This document shows positions 1-10,363 of a stretch of DNA of 64,000 nucleotides, piece by piece. The notes below the pieces were generated by a model. That model was not told where the DNA came from. It made no database searches and worked only from the letters and a program-made list of their open reading frames with translations. Numbering within the stretch: the first letter of the stretch is position 1; every line of letters begins with the position of its first letter. Origin of the DNA: an uncultured Hyphomicrobiales bacterium (lineage in GTDB: Bacteria > Pseudomonadota > Alphaproteobacteria > Rhizobiales > Beijerinckiaceae); the NCBI GenBank assembly GCA_903847605.1, contig CAINED010000031.1, positions 30,275-94,274 of the forward strand. The letters are read 5' to 3'. The translations under genes were made by a program, and so were the position numbers.

Positions 1-832
1 CCGAATAGTGGAACATGGTGATCGTGCCGATGGCTTCGTCGCCGATGTTCGGCAGTTCTTCCTCGGGCACGATGTCGCCGGTGCCGATCAGCTTGATGCC
101 CGAGCTCTTGAGGCCGAGATCGACAAAGCCCTTCATCATCGCCGTCGCCGTGCGGCCGGCCGGCAGGAACACCATCATCGCATCCGGCTTGGCGTCCTTC
201 ACGCGTTGCAGGAAGGGCGCGAAGTCGGCCGTCGCAACGGGCGCGCGGATCACGCCGACGATTTCGCCGCCGGCCTTCGTATAGGAAGAGGTGTAGGCTT
301 CCTGGCAGTCATGGCCAGGCGCATAGTCGGAAACGAGGATGAAGGTCTTCTTCAACGTCTTGGCCGCCCAGGTGCCGAGCGGCACGCAGTGCTGGTAAAT
401 CGTGAAGGACGAGCGGACGTAATAGGGCGAGCGTGTCACCACCACCGACGTGCCGGCGTTGACCAGCACAGTCGGGATCTTCGCCTGCGTCGCGATCGGA
501 GCGATCGCCATGGCGTTCGGCGTGAAAGTGATGCCCGAGAGAATATCGACCTTGTCGCGCACGACGAGTTCCTGCGCGAGCTGGCGGGCCTTGTCCGGGT
601 TCGCGCCGCCGTCGTCACGGTTTATGATCTCGATCTTGACGCCGGGCGGAAGCTGGTCGGCGTGCAGCTTGATGTAGAGGCGGAAGGCCCGGTCGATCAT
701 CTCGCCGAAGCTCGCCTGCGGCCCCGAGAATGTATTGACGACGCCGATCTTGATGGTTTGGGCGCTGGCGCCCACCGTCAGCGCAGCAACGGCCACCGCC
801 GCCACAGCCGAACGCAACCCTGCCTTCTGCAT
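1..832 (-). CDS. ABC transporter substrate-binding protein, branched-chain amino acid (LivK-like) type, C-terminus cut by window edge
   Basis: Reading the minus strand from an ATG at 830-832 gives an open frame that runs off base 1, so about 277 residues of a protein of probably about 400 are present. Residues 1-24 form a signal peptide ending in GASAQ. The mature start TIKIGVVNTFSGPQASFGE is typical of the Peripla_BP_6 receptors of Liv-type ABC transporters, which bind amino acids, amides or small aromatic acids in the periplasm. A GGAGGGG ribosome-binding site lies just upstream and decides this start over an in-frame ATG four codons earlier. The ligand cannot be read from the sequence. No permease or ATPase partner is visible; it may lie beyond the window edge. 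Confidence 0.85.
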   Translation of the reverse strand, partial: MQKAGLRSAVAAVAVAALTVGASAQTIKIGVVNTFSGPQASFGEMIDRAFRLYIKLHADQLPPGVKIEIINRDDGGANPDKARQLAQELVVRDKVDILSGITFTPNAMAIAPIATQAKIPTVLVNAGTSVVVTRSPYYVRSSFTIYQHCVPLGTWAAKTLKKTFILVSDYAPGHDCQEAYTSSYTKAGGEIVGVIRAPVATADFAPFLQRVKDAKPDAMMVFLPAGRTATAMMKGFVDLGLKSSGIKLIGTGDIVPEEELPNIGDEAIGTITMFHYS

Positions 833-1019
833 AAACCCCTCCATGCGTACGCGCCACCACAAGCCGGGCGGCGGGAACAGGCTCGATAGCAGGTTTTTTG
901 GGGGCGAAATAGCCGGATTTCTGCGGCGGACACGCTGGTCCGCGGTCTCCCGCGCGGCTGTCAGGAACAATCCCCGGCGAGGCGGCGTTCTGCAACGGGG
1001 CTCAGTTAAGGAGAATGTC

Positions 1020-1334
1020 ATGAAAAACTTGGCCGCAATCGGTATCGCCGGCTCTCTCTTGTTCAGTGCAGCCGCCATCGCGCAGACGGCGACAGTGCAA
1101 ATCTCACCTCAACAGCGCACCGAAATCCGCCAGTACATGGTTCAGGAAAAGGTGCGCCCCGTCGTGATCCAGGAGCGCATGGCAATCGGCTCCACGATGT
1201 CGCCCAACGTCGATCTCAACGATTTCCCCGCCAAATGGGGCGACATCGGCACGAAATACAGATACGTCTACAGCAACAACAACGTTTATCTTGTCGACCC
1301 CGGCAGCCGCCGCGTGGTGGACGTGATCGAGTAA
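1020..1334 (+). CDS. small secreted DUF1236-type protein
   Basis: A 104-residue protein with a clear Sec signal peptide (cut near AAIAQ, residue 22) and an AAGGAG ribosome-binding site at 1008-1013. The mature part ends in a YRYVYSNNNVYLVDPGSRRVVDVI segment-like tail (only partly quoted), the hallmark of the DUF1236 family found in Hyphomicrobiales. It is predicted to be periplasmic or outer-membrane associated. Function is unknown. It stands alone, divergent from the receptor gene at the window start. Confidence 0.75.
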   Translation: MKNLAAIGIAGSLLFSAAAIAQTATVQISPQQRTEIRQYMVQEKVRPVVIQERMAIGSTMSPNVDLNDFPAKWGDIGTKYRYVYSNNNVYLVDPGSRRVVDVIE

Positions 1335-1380
1335 CGCCCGTCGCTTCAACGCCTTCAATACTGCGCTCGCCAGGGCTTTA

Positions 1381-1406
1381 CCGCCCTCGGCGGGCGCTTT
1401 CGTTTA
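1381..1406 (+). terminator. possible intrinsic terminator after the DUF1236-type gene
   Basis: A short GC stem, CCGCC (1381-1385) pairing with GGCGG (1389-1393), is followed by a T-rich stretch CTTTCGTTTATT about 45 bases after the stop codon of the preceding gene. The stem is short, so this is only a candidate. Confidence 0.35.
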
Positions 1407-1433
1407 TTAACGCGCGGGCTGGCGGAAGTTGTT

Positions 1434-1509
<76 letters not shown>

Positions 1510-1612
1510 GTCCAAATGGACAGCGCCGGTCATCTCCTGATGTCCGGCGCGAACGAGGGGGCCTTTAGCAAAGGTCGCCCCGCCTGTCCACCCATATTCC
1601 GAATTCTCGGCG

Positions 1613-3196
<1,584 letters not shown>

Positions 3197-3267
3197 GAAA
3201 CTGATCCTGATCACTTGGCGCCGCTAGCTTTGCAATGGAGCGCCCGTTGGCTTCAATCGGTTGCGAT

Positions 3268-3308
3268 CCCCTGAGCGCCAGGGCGAATGCCCGGCCGGCC
3301 CTCAGGGG
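3268..3308 (-). promoter_or_regulatory. leuA leader RNA hairpin (candidate attenuator)
   Basis: In the leuA 5' leader the sequence CCCCTGAG (3301-3308), which contains the leader-peptide stop codon, pairs perfectly with CTCAGGGG (3268-3275). A nested GGGC-ATTC-GCCC hairpin lies inside. The 5' arm sits directly after the Leu codons, where a ribosome stalled for lack of charged tRNA-Leu would cover it. No U-run follows, so the switch may act by Rho, by pausing or on leuA translation instead of by a classical intrinsic terminator. Confidence 0.6.
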
Positions 3309-3388
3309 CGGCTAAGAAGCAGAAGGGCAGTATGCGAGGAGGCAGCCGCAGACGCGCGGGCAGCCGGTGCGGCGCCCCTGTCCATCAT
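3302..3388 (-). CDS. leuA leader peptide (28 residues, four consecutive Leu codons)
   Basis: A short ORF beginning MMDRGAAP and ending ALLLLSRP lies 105 bases upstream of leuA on the same strand. The four leucines are encoded by CTT CTG CTT CTT (3314-3325), four codons before the stop, and the stop codon lies in the 5' arm of a leader hairpin. This arrangement is that of a ribosome-stalling leader peptide. A candidate promoter upstream is TTGCAA (3479-3484) and TATTTA (3455-3460) with an 18-base spacer. The ribosome-binding site is weak, and the start may be either of the two adjacent ATGs. Confidence 0.7.
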   Translation of the reverse strand: MMDRGAAPAARASAAASSHTALLLLSRP

Positions 3389-3578
3389 GCGATTTGTGGC
3401 GAAATCAGCCACGCCAAAACTCCCGCTGCGCCGGCCGAGAGGCCAGCTACCGCCTAAATAGCCGCAATAACCTGCATTTTGCAAGCGGGATCGCACTAGA
3501 CCGCCGATCCGCGGTTAACGGCACGACGTGACGCAAGGAATCCGCGGCAGGCGGCCGATCAACAATCGAGACGACGGC

Positions 3579-4022
3579 CTAGGCGCTTTTCGCGGCCAGA
3601 TTCATCGCAACATGGATCAAATCGGTCGCCAGCGCGGTGTCGCAGAACTCGATCATATGCGCTACCTTGCCCTCGCGGAAAGTAACGAGATCGAAGAGAT
3701 CGGTCTCGACGATCTGGTTCGTCGGGATGAAGCGCTGCCGGGTCCGGTAGCGGACGGCCGCGCGATTGCCGTCGATGACGAGATCCAGAATTTCGTGGTC
3801 GATCCACTCCCAGGCTTCGACAAGCGATTTCATGAGGCTGCGGATACCCTCCGCTGCGTCCACACGCGTCGCTATGCGGCCCGGGCCGGCCGCTCCTGCC
3901 AACTCGAAGACAGCATCATGCGCGAACAATTCGGCCGCCAAAGCCGCATTGTTCATTTTCCGGACGGAATAAATATGATCGACAAGCGCTTGGACAGTTG
4001 TGCGATCCAACAGTGCCTCCAT
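3579..4022 (-). CDS. SnoaL/NTF2-like protein, function unknown
   Basis: A 147-residue single-domain protein with the alpha+beta cone signature of the SnoaL/NTF2-like superfamily: the N-terminal helix LVDHIYSVRKMNN, a central strand-rich part, and a conserved tail VTFREGKVAHMIEFCDTA. Members act as isomerases, hydratases or small-ligand binders, but the active-site residues cannot be assigned here. The ATG at 4020-4022 is used. It follows a TctC receptor gene on the same strand with an 83-base gap and may be the last gene of that unit. Cytoplasmic. Confidence 0.7.
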   Translation of the reverse strand: MEALLDRTTVQALVDHIYSVRKMNNAALAAELFAHDAVFELAGAAGPGRIATRVDAAEGIRSLMKSLVEAWEWIDHEILDLVIDGNRAAVRYRTRQRFIPTNQIVETDLFDLVTFREGKVAHMIEFCDTALATDLIHVAMNLAAKSA

Positions 4023-4105
4023 CAAGTAATCGTCAAGGCTTTGCCCGGTGCGGCCCTCATGTCAACGCTGTCAATGGCAATGCATACGATTGCAAATGTA
4101 ACAAC

Positions 4106-5137
4106 CTATTGATCGAAAATTTTCGTCAACTCCGCCGCCACTTCCTTTGGCAAGGATACAGTCTTTGCCGCGGCCGCTGCCGCTTCCTCGCCGCTTGCCG
4201 GGATGATGTCGTGATTGCGCTTTTTCGCGGCTTCGATAAACGCCGGATCTTTCAGCATCGCCTGAAACGCGGCGCGCAAGGCCGCAACACGGTCGTCCGG
4301 CATGCCCGGAGGCCCAATCAGAGAGCGTCCCATCAGCGCGGATGATGACATGAATTCCAGCATCTGCCGCTCACGGTCATTGCGCGCGAGATCGAGCAGC
4401 AATTGTACGTTGGGAATGCTCGGGTCCTTGCGCAGATTGATCTGCAGCATGTGCACGAACTTGCCGTCCTCGACTTCCTTCGCGCGCGTTTGTGTCCAGC
4501 CGACCAACGAACCGGCGCGGCCATGGGCCTCGCCCCGCTCCATCGCAAGCGTCATCTCGCCCATCGCCTGATAGCCGCCAACGATCTTGAATTTCGTGCC
4601 GTAGACCGCGTTCAGCAAGGTCGGCAATTGATGCGTGATCGAACCACGGCCCGTGGAGGCGACGATCACCTCTTTCGATTTCGCGCCTTCGACCGTCGTC
4701 GCCGGCGCATTCGAAGTGACGGTCAGCGTCGACGTGATCATGCTGAGCACGCCAATCCACTTCATCTTCGCCATGTCGAATTGGATGCCTTCGGGCTTGA
4801 GCACCTGCTCGCCGGCGAGCGTCTCATGTACCGCGCCCAGGACCGTGCCGTCCTGCGGGGCGACATTGGCCAGATGATTGGCGGCGCGAACACCGCCCGC
4901 GCCGGGCATGCTTTGCAGGATCAACGTCGGCTTGCCCGGAATATGCGGCCCCAGAAAGTCGGCCGCGAGTTGCGCATAGGTGTAATAGGTCGACGCAGGT
5001 CCGGTGGAAACGACGACGCGGACCGTCTTGCCTTTATAGAAGTCCTCGACCGATTGCGCCGATGCGCCCTGCCCGAGCATGATAGCCAGGAGGGGGATCG
5101 AAAGCGTCCCGGCGCGCAACGAAGTTCTGATCGGCAT
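4106..5137 (-). CDS. TctC/Bug-family periplasmic solute receptor (array member 1)
   Basis: A 343-residue receptor of the tripartite tricarboxylate transporter type, with signal peptide ending GQGASAQ and the two-lobed Bug fold (GKTVRVVVSTGPAS near residue 35, DGTVLG, SMPGAGG). Bug proteins bind carboxylates and other small acids in the periplasm. This copy is clearly more divergent than the three central members of the array and lacks their VPYRGAQA loop. GGAAGGAAAG precedes the chosen ATG at 5137. No TctA or TctB gene is nearby, so either a distant transporter serves it or it works as a sensor. Confidence 0.85.
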   Translation of the reverse strand: MPIRTSLRAGTLSIPLLAIMLGQGASAQSVEDFYKGKTVRVVVSTGPASTYYTYAQLAADFLGPHIPGKPTLILQSMPGAGGVRAANHLANVAPQDGTVLGAVHETLAGEQVLKPEGIQFDMAKMKWIGVLSMITSTLTVTSNAPATTVEGAKSKEVIVASTGRGSITHQLPTLLNAVYGTKFKIVGGYQAMGEMTLAMERGEAHGRAGSLVGWTQTRAKEVEDGKFVHMLQINLRKDPSIPNVQLLLDLARNDRERQMLEFMSSSALMGRSLIGPPGMPDDRVAALRAAFQAMLKDPAFIEAAKKRNHDIIPASGEEAAAAAAKTVSLPKEVAAELTKIFDQ

Positions 5138-5173
5138 ATGACTTTCCTTCCCGCAACGTCTGCGAAGCACAAA

Positions 5174-5215
5174 CACAACTATTCCTGCACAACTATTCCT
5201 GCACAACTATTCCTG
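5174..5215. repeat. 14-bp direct repeat, three perfect tandem copies
   Basis: CACAACTATTCCTG occurs three times head to tail (5174-5187, 5188-5201, 5202-5215). On the minus strand each copy contains AGGAATAG, and the first copy read supplies the stop codon (TAG, 5207-5209) of the upstream TctC gene. The repeat fills the gap before the next receptor's ribosome-binding site. It looks like slippage or a short tandem duplication. Confidence 0.9.
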
Positions 5216-6187
5216 CTGCTCGCCCGCTTCCACTATCAGCTTCTTCCATCGCACGAGATCGTCGGCGACCATTTTCTCCTGTTCGGCGATGGTCATGTCG
5301 AGCGGCACACCGCCGGCCTTCAGCCAGAAGGCGCGAACCTCGGGATTGTCGGCGATCTTCTTCATCTCGGTACGCATGCGCTCGATGATCGGTTGCGGCG
5401 TTCCCGCCAGGGCGAACAACCCAAACCAGCTCTCCTGATCGAAATCGGCGATGCCGGTTTCCCGCACAGTTGGAACATCAGGATGATAGGGGAGACGCTT
5501 CTTCGCCGAAACGACGATCGGCCGCACGCGGCCGGCTTCGATAAGGGGCCGCGCCGTCGAAGAGTTGTCGAAATAGAGATCGATCCGCCCCGCCAGCAAA
5601 TCCTGGTGCACGGCCTGCGCGCCGCGATAGGGAACGGAAGTGAGCTTCGCGCCGGTGATATGCGACAGCACCGCCATCGCCACATGCTGTCCCGTGCCCT
5701 TGCCGCCGCCGAAATTCAGCTTCTCCGGATTGGCCTTCGCAAAATCGATCACGTCCTTCAGAGACTTGAACTGCGAATCCGGCGGCACGATCAGCGTGTA
5801 GGAAAACATGACGGGGATCCCGACCACCTTGAAGTCGCGCAAGGGATCGAAGCGCAGCGTCTTGAAGAAGCCGGCGTTGTGCACGATGTTCGGCAAGGCG
5901 CCGATCAGGAATGTATATCCATCGGGCGCCGCCTGCGCCGCGACTTCGGTGCCGATCCGCGTTCCAGCGCCCGTCCGGTTTTCCACGATGACGCTGACGC
6001 CGAGCGCCGGGGCGAGCCTCTCTGCAAAGACACGCGCCGTGAGATCGAAACCGCCGCCCGGCGCGGAGGCTGCGATGATTTTGATCTGCCGTTCCGGCCA
6101 GTTTTGCGCGATAGCCGGCGCCGCCGCCGCGAGAAGGCCGAACATGCCTCCGGCAAGGGCTCTCCAAATCCGGCGTTGTTTCATCAT
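5207..6187 (-). CDS. TctC/Bug-family periplasmic solute receptor (array member 2)
   Basis: 326 residues with signal peptide (cut after APAIAQ, residue 28) and the Bug signatures SAPGGGFDLTARV, VENRTGAGTRIGTE, APDGYTFLIG, VPYRGAQAVHQDLLAGRID and HPDVPTVRETG. These loops shape the carboxylate-binding cleft in known Bug structures. It is closely related along its whole length to members 3 and 4, which indicates tandem duplication. The start is supported by GGAGGAGTCG just upstream of two consecutive ATGs. The last codons run into the 14-bp tandem repeat. Confidence 0.9.
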   Translation of the reverse strand: MMKQRRIWRALAGGMFGLLAAAAPAIAQNWPERQIKIIAASAPGGGFDLTARVFAERLAPALGVSVIVENRTGAGTRIGTEVAAQAAPDGYTFLIGALPNIVHNAGFFKTLRFDPLRDFKVVGIPVMFSYTLIVPPDSQFKSLKDVIDFAKANPEKLNFGGGKGTGQHVAMAVLSHITGAKLTSVPYRGAQAVHQDLLAGRIDLYFDNSSTARPLIEAGRVRPIVVSAKKRLPYHPDVPTVRETGIADFDQESWFGLFALAGTPQPIIERMRTEMKKIADNPEVRAFWLKAGGVPLDMTIAEQEKMVADDLVRWKKLIVEAGEQQE

Positions 6188-6227
6188 CGACTCCTCCAGC
6201 AGATATTTTGATTTTTTGAGTTGGCCT

Positions 6228-7214
6228 TCATTCCGTCAGACCGGAGTCGCGCAACAGCTTGGTCCAGCGCACGACCTCCGCTTTCACAAAATCTTCCGTC
6301 TCCTTCGGCGACAGGACAAGAGGCTCCTGCCCGATCCTGCGAATGCGTTCGTGCATGTCGGGCGATGACATCATCTTTGTCATCTCGTCACGCATGCGAT
6401 TGAGTGCTGCGGGTGGCGACTGCGCCGGCAGGAAAATGCCGGACCAGCTTTCCATCACGAAATCGACTGCGCCTGTTTCCGGCAGCGTCGGCAGCTCCGG
6501 CAGCGATGGCAGCCGCTTGCGCGACGACACAGCGAAGGCACGCACGGACTTGCCTTCGACAAGCGCTTTCGCCGTTGCAGTGGAATCGAAGAAGAGATCG
6601 ACACGGCCCGCCATCACGTCCTGATAGGCAGCCTGCGCACCACGATAGGGCACGTGCACCATCATGACGCCCGCCAGCGCTTCGGTCGTCGCCATCGCGA
6701 TATGCTGGCCCGAGCCCTTGCCGGCCGAGGCATAAGTCAGCTTGCCCGGATTGGCCTTGGCGAAAGCGACGACATCCTTCAGCGTTTTGTGCGGTGACTC
6801 GTTACGCGTCACAAGCGTGTAGGAGCCGAGCATGGCGAGGCCGACCGGCGTGAAATCGCGCAGAGAGTCGTAGGGCAGGTCTTTATAAAGGCCCATATTC
6901 AGCGCGATGTTGGAGAGGCCGCCGAAAATCCATGTGTACCCGTCGGGCGTGGCTTTCGCGACATAGTCGGTGCCCGCGCGAGTGCCTGCCCCCGTGCGAT
7001 TTTCGACGACGATGCTTTGTCCCAATTGATGCTGCAGGCGGTCGGCCATCAGCCTCGCCATCGTATCGAACCCGCCGCCCGGCGGCTGCGGCACGACGAA
7101 TTTGATGGAGCGATCGGGCCATGATTGCGCTTGCGCCGCAAGCGGTACAACAAACAAGCTGGCGAGTACGATCAGCCCCGCGCGCGAGACTCCATGAAAG
7201 AAGGTGTTCTGCAT
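6228..7214 (-). CDS. TctC/Bug-family periplasmic solute receptor (array member 3)
   Basis: 328 residues with a signal peptide ending AAQAQ and the same motif series as member 2: PPGGGFDTMARL, VENRTGAGTRAGTD, TPDGYTWIFG, VPYRGAQAAYQDVMAGRVDL. A GAGGGGG ribosome-binding site precedes the ATG at 7212-7214. Only 10 bases separate it from member 4 and 40 from member 2, so these three are probably co-transcribed. Ligand unknown; the family as a whole binds di- and tricarboxylates, aromatic acids and amino acids. Confidence 0.9.
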   Translation of the reverse strand: MQNTFFHGVSRAGLIVLASLFVVPLAAQAQSWPDRSIKFVVPQPPGGGFDTMARLMADRLQHQLGQSIVVENRTGAGTRAGTDYVAKATPDGYTWIFGGLSNIALNMGLYKDLPYDSLRDFTPVGLAMLGSYTLVTRNESPHKTLKDVVAFAKANPGKLTYASAGKGSGQHIAMATTEALAGVMMVHVPYRGAQAAYQDVMAGRVDLFFDSTATAKALVEGKSVRAFAVSSRKRLPSLPELPTLPETGAVDFVMESWSGIFLPAQSPPAALNRMRDEMTKMMSSPDMHERIRRIGQEPLVLSPKETEDFVKAEVVRWTKLLRDSGLTE

Positions 7215-7224
7215 GCGAGCCCCC

Positions 7225-8190
7225 TCACCCTTCGACGCCCGCGTCGATCAGAAGTTTCTTCCAGAGGATGATGTCGTCGTTCACAAGCTTCTCAGTGTCG
7301 GCGACCGAAGGATTGATTGGCGTTGCGCCCATTTTGGCAAAGCGTTCGATCACATCGGGCATGGCTGCGACCTTCGCCATCTCCACGCGCAGACGGTCGA
7401 CGATCGGCTTCGGCGTCCCCGAATGAACGAAAATTCCGAACCATGTCTCAAGCGTAAAATCGGCGACGCCCGTTTCCTTGACAGTTGGAACTTCGGGATG
7501 CACCGGCACGCGCTTGCTCGCGGATGTCGCGATGGCGCGCACCTGCCCGCCATCGACCAGAGGACGCGCGGTCGTCACATTGTCGAAGAAGAGATCGACG
7601 CGGCCCGCGATCACATCCTGATAGGCGGCCTGCGCACCGCGATAGGGAACGTGCACGGTCTTGATGCCAGCCAGATGCGACAGCACGGCCATCGCAATAT
7701 GCTGGCCAGTACCCAGCCCGCCCGAGGCGTAGGTGATCTTGTCGGGATTTGTCCTGGCGAAGGCGACGAGATCCTTCAGCGTTTTCTGCGGCAGATCGTT
7801 GCGCGTCACCAGCGTATAGGTGAAGGCGACGAAGAGGCCGACCGGCGTAAAATCCTTCTGCGTATTGTGCGGAAGATCTTTGTAGAGCGCCGGATTGAAC
7901 ACGATGTTGGGCGAAGCGCCAACGAGCAGCGTATAACCGTCAGCCGGCGCCTTCGCGACGAAATCCGTTCCCGCGCGGGTGCCCGCGCCTGTCTTATTTT
8001 CGACGACGACGCTCTGCCCCAGAAGTTGCGACAGCTTGTCGGCTGCAACGCGCCCGACGAGGTCATAGCCGCCGCCAGCGGGTTGGGGAACAACGAGCCT
8101 CAACGGCCGGTCGGGATAGGTCTGCGCCAATCCGATCGACGCGGACAGCAAAAAACCCACTAAGCCAGAAATGGCCGAAACAGCCTTCAC
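7225..8190 (-). CDS. TctC/Bug-family periplasmic solute receptor (array member 4)
   Basis: 321 residues, GTG start backed by a strong GGAGGGG site. Signal peptide ends IGLAQ. Motifs PQPAGGGYDLVGRV, VENKTGAGTRAGTD, PADGYTLLVG, VPYRGAQAAYQDVIAGRVDL and HPEVPTVKETG match members 2 and 3 closely. It leads the close three-gene block. Exported to the periplasm by Sec. Confidence 0.9.
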   Translation of the reverse strand: MKAVSAISGLVGFLLSASIGLAQTYPDRPLRLVVPQPAGGGYDLVGRVAADKLSQLLGQSVVVENKTGAGTRAGTDFVAKAPADGYTLLVGASPNIVFNPALYKDLPHNTQKDFTPVGLFVAFTYTLVTRNDLPQKTLKDLVAFARTNPDKITYASGGLGTGQHIAMAVLSHLAGIKTVHVPYRGAQAAYQDVIAGRVDLFFDNVTTARPLVDGGQVRAIATSASKRVPVHPEVPTVKETGVADFTLETWFGIFVHSGTPKPIVDRLRVEMAKVAAMPDVIERFAKMGATPINPSVADTEKLVNDDIILWKKLLIDAGVEG

Positions 8191-8297
8191 GCACCCCTCC
8201 CTCGATATCGGGGAGAAACCCTCCAGGCCCCTCCCGTCTCCCTCGCTGGGAGACTAGGAGGAGAATGCGCTATCTGCAAACCGCTTTTTCGCGTCTC

Positions 8298-9290
8298 TCA
8301 CTCCGGCTTGTAATCGGTGCGCGGCGTGTTCGCGATCTTGATGAGTTCCTGCGCGGCTTTGCGATCTTCCTGCACGAAGGCCACGAATTCTTCCGGTGAC
8401 GTCGGCGCGGCGAGAGTCGCCTGCCCTTCCAGACGCGCCATGAAAGCCGGATCGCGCAACAGACGCGTGAATTCCGCATTCAGCTTTTCGATGATCGGAC
8501 GCGGCGTGCCGGCAGGCGCGGCAAGCCCCCACCATCCGCGCGCCTTGTAGCTGCCGAGGCCTGCCTCTTCGAAGGTCGGCACATCCGGAACGAGGGACGA
8601 CCGCTTGGGCGCCATCACCGCCAGAAGCTTGACCTTGCCGCCCTGCACCAGCGGCAGGAAGTTTCCGAGCCCCATATTGCCGATCTGCAGATCGCCGGCG
8701 GCAAGCGCCTGCGCAATCGGACCGCCGCCACGGAACGGCACGGCTGCTATTTTCGTGCCCCACTGGTTGTTGGTCCATTTCAGAAAGAGTTCGGGAAACG
8801 AGCCTGCGCCGAGCGTTCCGAAGTTGAAAGCGTCGGGCTTTGCCAGCGCCTGCGCCTTGAGATCGGCGACGCTGTTGATGCCGAGCGAGGCAGGAACCGC
8901 AAGTCCTTCGACAAGGAAGAACAGACGCGTGATCAGAGCGAAATCCTTGTCCGCGTCGTAAGGCAATTTGTTGAAGAGATAAGGATTGTACGAGAGCGTG
9001 CTGTGATAGATGACGCACAGCGTATAGCCATCCGCAGGCGCGGCCTTGCAAGCTTGCGCCGCAAGAATGCCACTTGCCCCGCCGCGATTCTCGATCACCA
9101 TTGGCTGACCAAGGCGCGGCGCGAGTTCTTTGTCCATCATGCGCATGATCACGTCGGTGACGCTGCCGGCGGCGATGGACACGATCACGCGGATCGGACG
9201 ATCCGGATAGTTTTGGGCCTTGGCCGGCGCGTGAACGAATGCGCCGAATGCCAATGCGATCGCGACGACCTTTTGCGCGATAGATTTCAT
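8298..9290 (-). CDS. TctC/Bug-family periplasmic solute receptor (array member 5)
   Basis: 330 residues from the ATG at 9288-9290, which has GGAGGGGAAT immediately upstream; an in-frame start six codons earlier is less likely. Signal peptide ends PAKAQ. Bug motifs present but divergent: VSIAAGSVTDVIMR, VIENRGGASGIL, VPFRGGGPIAQALAAGDLQ, VPDVPTFEEAG. The two extra cysteines near residue 80 (QACKAAPADGYTLC) are not seen in its neighbours. A 107-base gap separates it from member 4. Confidence 0.88.
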   Translation of the reverse strand: MKSIAQKVVAIALAFGAFVHAPAKAQNYPDRPIRVIVSIAAGSVTDVIMRMMDKELAPRLGQPMVIENRGGASGILAAQACKAAPADGYTLCVIYHSTLSYNPYLFNKLPYDADKDFALITRLFFLVEGLAVPASLGINSVADLKAQALAKPDAFNFGTLGAGSFPELFLKWTNNQWGTKIAAVPFRGGGPIAQALAAGDLQIGNMGLGNFLPLVQGGKVKLLAVMAPKRSSLVPDVPTFEEAGLGSYKARGWWGLAAPAGTPRPIIEKLNAEFTRLLRDPAFMARLEGQATLAAPTSPEEFVAFVQEDRKAAQELIKIANTPRTDYKPE

Positions 9291-9315
9291 ATTCCCCTCC
9301 TCCACCATAACAAGG

Positions 9316-10206
9316 CTATGAACGGACGACCTCCCCGATCGATCCGCTGTCGTGCTGCGTGAAAAAGATGCGGCCTTTCGAGGTGACGGCTATGCAGCGC
9401 GCGCCACTGTTCGGCGTGGGTATGTCGTATTCGCCGATCATGCGACCGTCCGCAGCCATATGTGCGATCTTGTTGGCGAAATTCTCAGTCGCCCAGACAT
9501 CGCCATCCGCCGTCGTGGCGACGCCGCGAAGCGAAGCCTCCGGCGTCGTCACGGGATGTTCGGTGATCTTGCCTTCGCGATCGACACGCCCCAGCCCGTT
9601 GGCGCTCGTTTGCACGAACCAGATGCTGCCGTCGGTATGCACCGTCATGGCGCGCGGCTGCGAACCTCTGGTCGGAATCGGATAACCGCTCGCAACACCG
9701 TCGACAGTGATGCGTCCGACATGATCCCCCGCCGCCTGGCTGAACCACAGCGCGCCATCGCGCACGACGATCGACAATGGCTTGCAGCCGCGGGGAATAC
9801 CGTCCTCGTATTCCGTGACGTCGCCTGCGGGCGTAATGCGGCCGATGCGGCTCGTTTCCGTCATCGAAAACCAGACATTGCCGTCAGGCCCAAACATGAT
9901 GCCGTCGGGCCCGGACTTCGGCGTCGGCAAATCGAATTCCGTTATATCCCCGGCAAGCGTGATACGCCCAATCTTGTTCGCAGCCTTTTCGCAGAACCAC
10001 AAATCTTCGCGCGCCCCGATGATTCCGATCGGCATCGACTCTTTAGTCGGCGTCGCAAATTCGCTGAACGTCATGGACGTGAGATCGAGCTTGCCGATTT
10101 TCGAAGCGCCGCTTTCGCAAAACCAGAGATTGCCATCCGGACCTTCGACGCAGATATACGGACGACTGTCGGCGGAAGGAATTTTGTATTCGCGAATTGC
10201 AATCAC
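9316..10206 (-). CDS. virginiamycin B lyase-like beta-propeller protein
   Basis: 296 residues made of about seven repeats of the form DGNLWFCE...KIGRIT...I.EF..PT, as in the Vgb/SMP-30-like propeller group. Vgb opens streptogramin B antibiotics, but most relatives in proteobacteria are of unknown role, and the catalytic histidine region is not clearly conserved here (the equivalent blade reads DGSIWFVQTSANGLGRV). No signal peptide. GTG start with AGGGAAG upstream. It lies just before the receptor array on the same strand and may share its transcript; a role in processing a ligand such as a lactone is possible but unproven. Confidence 0.7.
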   Translation of the reverse strand: MIAIREYKIPSADSRPYICVEGPDGNLWFCESGASKIGKLDLTSMTFSEFATPTKESMPIGIIGAREDLWFCEKAANKIGRITLAGDITEFDLPTPKSGPDGIMFGPDGNVWFSMTETSRIGRITPAGDVTEYEDGIPRGCKPLSIVVRDGALWFSQAAGDHVGRITVDGVASGYPIPTRGSQPRAMTVHTDGSIWFVQTSANGLGRVDREGKITEHPVTTPEASLRGVATTADGDVWATENFANKIAHMAADGRMIGEYDIPTPNSGARCIAVTSKGRIFFTQHDSGSIGEVVRS

Positions 10207-10363
10207 GGGCGAGCGCTTCCCTAGGATTGGCTTGTATTGCCTTTCAATACAGCACTTTCACTGCAATCGACGATGACCGCACTCTTGCTGCAAGTCAAAT
10301 CGCAACGCTTGCATCGCGTGCTGGAATGCCGCTAGTTTGCAAGCGGAGAAGGGAGAATACGAA

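Noticed and set aside
4403..6211. Long plus-strand open frame (602 codons) opposite the TctC genes
   Set aside because: Arg/His/Asp-rich low-quality translation typical of the antisense frame of high-GC genes; the minus-strand TctC proteins explain the region completely.
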